Source: Dicaeum eximium
Taxonomy: Eukaryota > Chordata > Aves > Passeriformes > Dicaeidae
Reading direction: 5' to 3'
Assembly (NCBI GenBank): GCA_013396995.1
Contig: VWZP01010552.1
Span: forward strand, 124,001-188,000
DNA length: 64,000 bases
Shown here: in pieces, positions 54,656 through 64,000 of the stretch
Layout: every line of letters starts with the position of its first letter
Numbering within the stretch: position 1 is the stretch's first letter
Notes under the pieces: generated by a model
Told to the model about the DNA's origin: nothing
What the model saw: the letters and a program-made list of their open reading frames with translations, nothing else
The model's database searches: none
Translations under genes and position numbers: made by a program

Positions 54656-57634
54656 AAAGGCTAAGGAAGAGCATTTATACTCACATGAACTTTAATAGTG
54701 CCAACAGAATTAGCCTCACTCCCTTGGTTTGCTACCAACAGTAGTATCAGGCTCCATTATAAACTAAAACAGTCTGTGTAAGGGTTCTGGTTTATCTCTT
54801 TGCACTGGGATTATTCCGTTAATCGTCATGCCAGTATGGTGCAATATCATCTAAGAGCATTAGGGGTGAAATGTATTTTAGTTTTCGGGGTCTTCAGGCA
54901 TGTGTTTTGTGTATGGAGAGACAGGCAATGATCTTTTAGTGGCATGTGAAAGGAACAGGATTTGTATTTCCTTGAGTGAAAGATGATAATACATTATCAT
55001 GTATTCAGTTTGTCATGATGCCACAGGAACAATATGAAAGAAACAGGGCATCATGCTGAACAGGGACTGAAGTCTTTGGGACAGGAACCATCACTCTTTA
55101 AATGTAGATGCTGTCTCCAGCATGGTAAGTGATGTGTCCCTGAGATTACTAAGCATTCCATCAGAAAAATGTAGTTATTGTCATCAAGGCCTGTGTGATA
55201 AGATTTGCAAAGAAAAGCCTGATTTTTTTAGGGTTATACATGCAAAATGTTCAACAGTTGGCAGTCTGCTGGTTGGAAACCCATTTTGGTCCTTATGCAT
55301 TGACTTGCTTCAGTTTTTTCAGGGTCCTGAGGCCCATGATAAGAAGGGCTTTATGAAAACCTTACTCATTTTTCTGATGTGTGGAGCACACAGACATGAT
55401 TAATCCAATGGAAGTTAAGGATACAGCCAGGCATGTACAGTATCCATCCACTAGAGTAGTCAAAATGGGTGTGACCCAACAGGAGGCTGGAAAACTGCCT
55501 GACACACTTGGCAAGTGATGTAATTCTCCATTCTCAGGAGGAAATTCTTTATTGAACCCCTCTAGCAATGAACTTTTGGCCTGAAGCTGGAGTTAGGATT
55601 GCACAAGCTCAATAAATGTGTAATTATAAATACCAGAGACACATCAAGCCCCACAACACCCCCCTACAAGTAGGACCTGTTTTAGAAGTTGGGAAGGAGC
55701 AAACATCCAGCCAGTAAACCCATTGCAGGAGCCAGCTGCTCTGATGGAGAGCAGGCTCTGCTCAGGGTGTGGGCCCTGCAGGAGATGGCTCCTGCCCAAG
55801 AAAGTGTCATCGGTCATCTTGGGCATTGTGGCAGCCAATCAAGCCAGCAAATCCATCAAATATTCAGCCTCCTCCTCAGGTCTCGCTGCTTTGAATTGGC
55901 TGCTTGACAAGTGTGTGGTAATTCTGCTTTTACCTGAAGTCATTGCCTAATTTAGAGTTTGTTTGCAGCTTTGCCATTTAGGAGCCAGAGATGGATGGGA
56001 AGCCCACGGCTATTGGGCTTCCTCTGATGTGGGAGATGGTATCATGCAGAGGGGGAGAATCTCAGCTTTCACAAAACTTCACTTTCCAATGATGGTTTTT
56101 TTTCTTCCTCTCTTCTTAATTTAGAATGACTGCAATGCAATGCAGAGATAGAGGATCCACTTAGATGGTAGAAATATACCTGCAGCAGCTTGAAGCTCAG
56201 CACTGGTAGACCCTACCCTGCTCCTCTCGCTCCAAAGGAAGGATGCAGAGCTCATGGTGCAATGACACTTCCACAGCTGTAATACAGTGCTTTGAGTGGC
56301 AGTGGGAAGCAATGGCAAGGTCTCTTACAAGGTGATTTCAGGGCAAACTGTGCTTATGATATTCCAGGCTAAGTGTGTTATGTGCCCACCAGGTCAAGAA
56401 TGAACATCCTGATTTTCAGTCATGTCTTGAACCACTGGTGTTTCTCATACATCTGTGCTGAATGGGGTGAGGCTGGGATGGATGAAAATTATTTACATCT
56501 CCATTTCAACTATGACAGTGTGGAGTGGTACAGGAAGAATCATTGCTCTTCTTGCAAAGTTGGAGTTGTTGGTTTTGTGGGGTTATCCCAAACCGTGTTA
56601 ACTGTAGCTCTGCATATAAGGTGTTTTTGAAAACCTCTGCTGGTTTGCATGATGGCTTGCTAAAGCTTTTTATGTATGGGGTGGATCCAGCACTGAAATA
56701 AGCAAATGAAAAGGCTGCTGAAGGAAGGGTTAGGAGTGGAACCCAGGGATGGCATATTCAGTTCTTTCTGAAGGCCAGGAAGTCCTTTCCAGCCTGCTCA
56801 CTGCAATTATTGGATAACCAGTAGAACTCAGCACCATTTTGAAAAGTCTGACTTACATCTGACTGCAAATATTAGAATTGACTGTCATTGAACAAAATCA
56901 GGCAGGAGCAAAATATTGTTAATCTTAGACTGGAGAGTGGAAAAAACAATCTTTGTCCTAAACCATTCAGAGTAGTTACCCCTAAGCTGTGATGCACTGT
57001 GCAGCAAGGGTTGTGTTTGGAAAGCATTATGATAAAGTGTGTGTGGGGGTGTATGAATGTGTTTTTACACACACACGTGGTTTAGGTTTAGCAAATGGAA
57101 ATGTTTTCATTTCTACCTGAATCCAAATTTACCTTCCTGCTTTAACACGCCTACCACTTGTGTAAAAACTACACAACAGGGTTATGAAGCACTGCTAGCA
57201 ATGACTGTTAACCAGGGCACCTCAGTGATGATCTAGGTGTGAACAGCTTTGTCATGGTTCTGTGAGTGTTCTCAGTGTTCCTTAAAGCTCCAAAGGGCAT
57301 TAGAGGAGGGTGTAGAATAGTCAGAATGTTCCTCTGCAGGACACAGCAGATCATAGCATGGCTACAACAGTGCTTGCTCTTACAGCAGGGACAGCAGCAT
57401 GGTTCCCTTTCAGAGGTTTATCTAGTTAGAGTGTTCTTCAGGTGTATGTGTATTAAACAAGAGTCACCAAATACCTTGTCACTGTACATGTGCAGTTTGC
57501 TGAGTTTGTTAATCCTATACAGGAAAGGCAGTTCAAATATTCTTGTGACCATTTCAACCACATTGTTTTATAACACTTCGGACATTATTTTCCTTCAGAT
57601 TCTGCAAGGTCATTTCCTTTGCTCATCTTTTCTC

Positions 57635-57642
<8 letters not shown>

Positions 57643-57697
<55 letters not shown>
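57643..57697 (+). repeat. Poly-T tract, 55 uninterrupted T
   Basis: Fifty-five consecutive T lie inside a longer C/T-rich tract (about 57626-57714). No TTTATT (a reversed poly(A) signal) lies just after it and no obvious target-site duplication flanks it, so a minus-strand retrocopy is not supported. Slippage expansion of a pyrimidine tract is more likely. Its exact length in an assembly is unreliable. Confidence 0.9.
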
Positions 57698-58815
57698 CTT
57701 CTTTTTCTCTTCCAAGATTGCTGGTTGTATAACCTGCTGGTTCCTTTTGTTCTGCCTATGGACTTCAAATTGGTTTGGCACTTTCTGCAATTGTGATAAC
57801 TGAAATTAGGCTAAGACTTTTATATGTGCTAAATTAGTTGCATTAGCTCAGCAAATATTTGTTTTAGCTGTAATCATAGTACAATATTATAAAAGTAGGT
57901 TATAGTTTATTATGGTGTATTATTGCAGTTAGTAAACAACACTGTCTGGTGTAATTACTATATCAATACAACTGTTTCAAGGATCTACCCACGTTTGTAC
58001 TAGAAAATTAGATTTCAAGGGTTTATAATTCATCCATTACATATTTCCTGAAGGTGGAATGAAACACAGTATGTACCAGTATTGGGGAAATCCCTGCTCC
58101 CTTTGTACTATCCACTGGATTGAGGCTTATCATGCTTGGAGAAAGATCTAACCTCCTAGAACTACAGCTGTGGAGGCTTATCTTTATGGGTAGGAATCCG
58201 TGCCAATCCCCACAACTGAAGGTAGATATCTACTCTCTCCAGCTTCTAATTAATTCTTTTTTTTCTTTCTTGATTTGCTATCCAATTGACTCATTTTACA
58301 CTTTGAGAGGAAGGCAGTGATAGAGAAGGCAAGCAAGAAATGTTCAAGAGTGAAATTTATTTCTTTGTCAGCAAAGAGATGAGAGAAAGAAATTCCTGGA
58401 GATGAAGTCTCGGTCCCAAGCTGCTAGCTGCTCCCTGACAGTCAGTGTTTATTGTTTATTTTCCAGAGATAGGGAGGTATGATGGACTAGAATTAGTCAT
58501 ACTTCCATTTCCCTAATCTGTGGGGGTGTTCTAGGCAGCCTTCTTTCTCCATAACCCAAGGAATCCTAAATGGGATGTCTGGAGGAGAATTTGGAGATTT
58601 CTTTACAAATATTTCCCCCTAGGATCTATGTAGGGGCTCTTTCTCTTCTTCTCCTCACCTGTTCCCATTCCAGTTAAGGATAACACATTCTCTGTATCAG
58701 CATCAATCTTCACCTCTTCATAAGAGGCCCCAAACCCACTATTCTTTCCGTGATGCTTGTTAGCATGATGGTATCAGATACAGGTTTGGGTATTTGCCTA
58801 TGGATGTAGACATAT

Positions 58816-58830
58816 ATTTATTTATTTATT
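58816..58830 (+). repeat. Short (TATT)n microsatellite
   Basis: Nearly four TATT units follow CATAT. No further structure is seen. Confidence 0.8.
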
Positions 58831-59504
58831 CCTGATGAAATGCTTGCAAAGGACTAGATGTGAATGTGAGAAGAGGCAGTGAGTCACAGAGCACAGGAGT
58901 GAGCAATGCAAGGTGCTGATGTTGGAGGTGTGGATGCCCTGGTCCAAAGGCAGAGTGCTGCACACACCGAGGAGCTCCTGCTGGAAGGTCCTGTTGGTCC
59001 AGGGAGGTGCTGTGGCTGCTAAAGGGAGCTACTGTTCATTTGTGTAGAGGCACAGAGCTGAGAGTTGGGAACCACTGGATCCATGAGCTACCAGTGGTGT
59101 GTCCTGCAAACCTGCCAGGATAGTTGTAGTAATAATAATTGCAATGATGATGATACCTGGCAGAGTTCGAAGTGGGAGAATTTCAGGGAGATGTGCTATG
59201 AATCTCTTACTCTTGCTATATATTGTGTTTATGTGTTGGCATGAAGGTGTAGATAAATCTAGAAAGCAAAGTCAGGCACAAACAGTAGAGCCATACTTTT
59301 TCATCCAACCACAAGGATGAGGTTCCAGAATGCAAGCAAAATGAAGGAGCTTTCTGGCCTGCAAGTGGACCTTGATTGACCTCAACCCTTTGAGTGCAGG
59401 AATAGTGATGGCCATAATGAGTAGGGTGAGCTGAAACCAACCCTTCCCCGGTTGATTCACAGGAATCTTCTCACGACTCTCCTTTCCCCCATCCTCCCTT
59501 CCCA

Positions 59505-59665
59505 CAGGTTCCAGGCGCTCTGCAATCAGAACGCGTCAAGTCGGCGGTAATCGGCACTCCTAGAAATGCTCTGCAATACCGGGAGCGGGGGGCAGGGGGC
59601 GCAGGAGAGCCGCTGGGAGCGCACCCATCCTCAGGCGGGCGTGCTTCGCTGCCGTGCTAGGAACG
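59505..59665. other. Orphan CpG-rich islet
   Basis: About 16 CpG dinucleotides occur in roughly 160 bases, with G-runs at 59580-59600. An AT-rich, possibly regulatory stretch follows directly (59.67-60.02 kb). No exon or long open frame is associated. Confidence 0.45.
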
Positions 59666-59669
59666 GTCC

Positions 59670-62600
59670 TTCAGTTTATAAAATGTACAACCAAATGCGT
59701 TTTAAACAGACGTGAATGTGTTTTAAAGCTTCCTGGGTGATTGACCGTATCTCCTAGAATTCCACCTAATGAGTTGCACTTATCTTCAATTATTTGAGGC
59801 TACGTTATTGTGTAGTGCTGCTCCCTCAGTAGAAAGCCACACAGTGTAACGGGTTAACTCAGTTACTCACTCCCTAGACTAATTCAACTGCCTCGGGGAT
59901 GAAATACAAAAGTTAGTTAACCAACAAGACTTCACAGCAGAGTTCGAGAGGGACACAAAATGCTGAGATTTTATATCAGTTGTCCTAATGAAATCTGACA
60001 TAATTCTGACATCTGTCAACAGAACTGTTTGGTTTATACCCATGTACAAAATCTATCCTTTAAAATGTCTCCAGCAGAAACGACATCAAAATATTAGCAA
60101 CAGTTTGGCCAGAAAATGGAAACTAAGGCGATTTCTGCTGGGAATGCAGGTCACAGATGTATTTAAATCAGCTGCATAGTGGCTTAAATGCATCACATAT
60201 CACATATACATCTCTGTGTTGCACTCACAGGATAGAGGATAGTATGCATGTAAGCTATATTGCTACACTAGAAAGCATTATGGAACACAAAACCAGACAG
60301 GACAAAGCCTTCCTATCTCATCCCAGCATTATGTGAGACTGGCATGTACTCACCCAAGAGGCATTTGCCTTTGCTGGTCTGGCTGGTTTTACCACAAAAG
60401 GTTATGGTACCAGCAATTTGATTATGGTGCAAGTGGGGGATTATTAAGGGTTTATGTTTCCTGTGGTAAAATTCTATGATTCCAATTGTGGAATTACTCT
60501 GCTGTTACTAGAACCGTCTACGAAAAATACATTGAAATATTTAAAAAATTGGCAACACTTGTTTCTTCCTCTTCTGTAGGAGAAGTTCATCAATTTTTTG
60601 CCTAGGAGCTTGCTGAAGAGCAGCACTCAGTATCTCCATTTCTCTGGAAGTTAATTCTTCATTCTGCCAAGTGCCTTTTCTCTTTCAAACCACAGTAGTT
60701 GAGACAGTACCATCCACCTTATTCTTCTCTTGCCTTCAGTGTGCTAGTATCTACCCCTTGCTTCAATAATTACCATGTTGATAGTACTTTGTAGATTTGT
60801 CTTTATGTGAATATTTATTCTGTTGCAAAGCACTCTGCATAGTAACAGAGGATTCATTGCTTTCATGAATCTGTAAGGTACCTCTTCAGCAATGTGCTTA
60901 AAGGACATTGCTGATCTGAAAACAAAGCTGCCTCATTCAAACATTGAAGCTGGACAAATACAGACCAATGTATGGTAAAAGCAAATGTAAAACCCATTAG
61001 ATACATCTGCCCTCAATAAAACTTTAATAACGGTGAAGGCTGAAAGAAATTCTATAAATACACAGAACAGGAGAAAAAGGAGAGGTAAATGCCAGGGAGG
61101 AGGACAACTGCTTAGACTAAAGGCAATATTGGCACATGAACAGATGGGCATCATCAAGCCAGTAGTAACTTTAGCTGGTAATTAGAAGGTTCCTAACCAT
61201 CAGAAGGGAAAGATTCTGGAGCAGAATTTACTGTTGGGGCTTTTCCCCCCTACTTCTTGCTGTGAGGCAGAAGTCAGTAAGCTGGCAGGAGGGGTTGTAT
61301 TATCTGGTGTACTGGCTCTGTTTGCTCCTGTACCCCTGCAGCTCTCAGTGAGCAGAAGGGGCAAAGGAGAGAACAGCCTGGAAGTAAACATCAGCATCTA
61401 TGTAGTGAGAATTCATCTGGAATGTTTTCATCCTTCCCATCCTTGGACTGTGGGAGAAGAAATAGCCAAGAGCTCTCTTTTTTGTCACTGTGACACAGTC
61501 AGTCAGTCTCAGAATAGGGATTCCTGTTGTGAAGGCCTGAAGATCTGAGGTGGCAAAAAAATTCACCCTGGAGACTCTGTCCCTCTACAATGGATTGTGG
61601 AGAGGTCCTCCCTCATGCTGGAGAAGACAGGCATGGGCCAGAAAGTCAGACTGAAACTGCTCCAGGTCCTCTGAACCTGAGGTCTGTAGTATGAGACTAT
61701 GTCCAGTGACATCACATTGAATCTGAATCATTTCTCCAGCTGCTAGTGTACAACAGGCAGATGTGTATTCTCACACCTACTGCTCACCTGTGATTCTGTT
61801 TTTCTCTTTAGTAATTGTGCAAGTCACCTGATAATCCAGCTCAAAGCCCTTACGAGACATTACATAATGTCCTCGGAGAAACACTGTCTGCTGTAACATT
61901 GGAGAGATTATTATGTAAAAGTTTCTCTCTTTTTCTCAGTTGTTTGGTTTTGGGTGGGGAGTCAGGCTGGATTTCCACTTGGCTGAATCTAAAAGATTTC
62001 AGGTTTGCACTGAGTTGTTCCCCTGTTTTATTCATCTCTGGAGATTGTGCTGGAGTTGGCCTTAGCATCACAAGTGAAATGAGTTTGGCAGGGCTCTCTG
62101 GATCCAGGGAGCACACCTGGCTGTGATCTGAGGTGCGATTCAGCTCAAGTGGTAACACTTAGTCAAGAAAGCCCCTAGCTCTAATGTGATGATTTAATTA
62201 GCATCACTGGACCAGATCCATTGGATAAAACCTTCCCCCAATATTCCCTCTGGACTGCAGAGCTTTCTATTTGCACAAGTACTGCTGAAGGGATCATGCA
62301 TTGCTTGCAAACGTGGGCAGGAGAGCTGTGGGCAGGCCTCTGTTGAGGAGGATGAGTACAAATTAGATCCCAGCTCCCACTGAAATCTCTTCCCTGTGTG
62401 GCAGTTGAAGGCTTAAGCAGAAGGACTGGCTCATTCACTCTCTCCTCCTTGCTCAAGCCCCTGTGGCCCTGCCTGCTCTAATGAATGGCCTGTGGGTGAC
62501 ACTGAGCTCACATGAAGGCCTGAGGAAAGGTTAGACGTCAACACCCAGAGCAGTGTGAGGCACCCAGATGTCCCTCAGCATTCTGCTTCTATCAGCATCT

Positions 62601-64000
62601 TGGAAAGTATCTGTCCCCAGCTGTAGGGTGGAGGGGAGCAAGCAGAGCTCTGCTGGCAGTTTCCCCCAGCTGAAGGGTAACCAGGCATTCCCAGCACCAC
62701 CTCACTGAGTGAGCACTGCAGAAGCTGATCACAGCCCTGCTGTGAATTCCTGCACCAGCCTCCCATCCTGTCCATGTCCTCATCATCTGCCCAAGCACAG
62801 AGCCCAGGAGCTCCTCGGGACTGTGGTCTAGGCAGCACTTTGTAAAAGGAGTGGGTGTGAGAGCAGGATGAGAGCCTTGAGGTGATGTCATGGGCAGAGG
62901 ATCTGTGCAGGGGCTCTGTTCCCTGAGCACCCCCTGCCCCAGCAGGGTCCCCACACAGGAGAAGGGGAAACTGCACCACAGCTCAGGTCAATTGATCTTA
63001 TCAAGAACTGTTTTCCTTCTGTCCAGAAGTTCTGAATGGAAATCCATTTTCTGAAATACTGCTTTTGGCTGCACATTTCAAAGCAGCATGAAAAATTTCA
63101 TTTCAGCTAAAAGTGTTCTCTTTGAATAGAGGTTTTGAGAGAACTTTTTCTTCTTGAAAACTGAGATTAAAGAAAGTCATCAGCCGCAGAATTTCAGTTA
63201 GCAAATCTATCCAAAAGTGCAAAATATTAGGTTGGTTTTTTTTAACTGCCCTATTGAGGGAGAGGGAAAACCCCATGATTTGTAAGAGCTATATTTTTCA
63301 AAGGGAATTTTTTTCCATTCAGAAAAACAGCTCCATCAAAATTGTGTTTCCTTCTGCTTGTTCACATCTCCTTTTCTTTTTCTTTTTTTCTGATTTTATT
63401 TTCCCCCTTTACTTGGGACACCAACACCTGAGAATCCAGAATTCCTTTTTTTCCCCAAAGGTTTGCAAACCTTCTTGATGAACAAGCTTCAGGCTTGTCA
63501 TGAAACCTGAACCCAAGGAAGGTTTCCAGGCTTCAGCTTTCAGTCTGATGTTGCTCATGGCTCTGGCTCAGAGGATTGATTTAGTATTGCAGCAAGGATG
63601 GGAAATCCACTTGTGTAGAGGAAAAAAAGATGGAAAGTGTATGGGCTGCAGTGTGGAAAATCCAGCTGCAGGGCAGCCTCTCTGCCCCTGTTCCTAAAGC
63701 CCAGGTTGGTGCTGTGCTGCAGTTCTCACCAGCCTTGGCAGCTGAACTGGATTGCTGTGGACCACCTTAAATGTTTTCCATGCCAGCTGAGCACAGAAAG
63801 CTGCTGAAATGGGTCTCTGCTGTGTAGTGCGCACTCTCTCTTAGCAATGCCCTCATGGTGACTCAGTCCCATTCCCTGCTTCTTTTAACCCACAGCAGGT
63901 CAAGAGTTTAACAAAGTGACTGGGGCTGGGAGCCAAGTCCCCAGAGTTGCAATCTGCAGCCAGCATGCCAGCATCTGGAAAGCGTTTGTGACCAATAAAA
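59670..64000. other. Intergenic, no gene seen
   Basis: No coding exon was recognised to the end of the window. Open frames of 90-134 codons around 61.2-62.9 kb occur on both strands and carry no domain-like pattern. An isolated AATAAA lies at 63994-63999 at the very edge, with nothing to link it to a transcript. Confidence 0.5.

Larger units (their letters stand above)
47040..59500. other. Intergenic, no gene seen; possible regulatory patches
   Basis: No exon was recognised on either strand. The 158-codon + frame at 53645-54121 and the 176-codon + frame at 57266-57796 (inflated by the poly-T tract) lack domain features. AT-rich stretches with many TAAT/ATTA cores lie at 48.19-48.61, 50.18-50.48 and 51.29-51.40 kb. 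MIR-like fossils lie at 47.85 and 54.6 kb. Confidence 0.55.

Noticed and set aside
57266..57796. 176-codon + strand frame containing a long poly-phenylalanine run
   Set aside because: The length is produced by the 55-base T run and flanking pyrimidine tract, which contain no stop codons in this frame.
57698..57900. Minus-strand processed pseudogene next to the poly-T run
   Set aside because: There is no reversed poly(A) signal near the run, no target-site duplication, and no reversed coding similarity in the following bases.
62575..62979. 134-codon minus-strand open frame near the window end
   Set aside because: There is no recognisable domain. A second minus frame of similar length overlaps it, which argues for chance openness in GC-rich DNA.

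Overview
The window looks like vertebrate nuclear DNA, most probably from a bird. The evidence is an intron-containing vertebrate gene with short introns, a 5'-truncated CR1 LINE of the type that dominates bird repeats, old MIR/CORE-SINE-like fossils, very few interspersed repeats, and general CpG depletion broken by a few CpG-rich islets. Turtle or crocodilian origin is not formally excluded. There is no sign of bacterial, phage or CRISPR content.

Positions 1-4480 hold the 3' end of PI4KA (phosphatidylinositol 4-kinase alpha) on the + strand. Six consecutive coding exons (96-221, 537-657, 1305-1464, 2312-2401, 2602-2685, 3771-3822) join in frame to 633 bases, that is 210 residues plus the stop. 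They cover the catalytic loop, the DFG motif and the extreme C-terminus. The 3' UTR has two candidate poly(A) signals, at 4069 and 4451. The rest of the gene lies to the left of the window.

About 4.77-5.46 kb, just past the gene, is a CpG-rich, G-rich block with degenerate tandem repeats. From there to 64 kb I found no coding exon I can support on either strand. The ORFs in this stretch are isolated, lack recognisable domains, and are explained by low stop density in GC-rich or low-complexity DNA. The desert contains five small orphan CpG islets (about 10.2, 25.3, 42.2, 46.95 and 59.6 kb), one CR1 fragment (42335-42578), several MIR-like fossils (14.4, 15.6, 22.3, 32.1, 39.8, 47.85 and 54.6 kb), short simple repeats including a 55-base T run at 57643, and several AT-rich, homeodomain-site-rich stretches that could be conserved non-coding elements.

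No previously undescribed system is evident. The most useful leads are the orphan CpG islets, especially 25.2-25.5 kb, and the possible regulatory elements around 41.5-42.3, 48.2-48.6, 50.2-50.5 and 59.5-60.0 kb. They could belong to unannotated non-coding transcripts or to long-range control of a gene outside the window. Testing that needs alignment and expression data.
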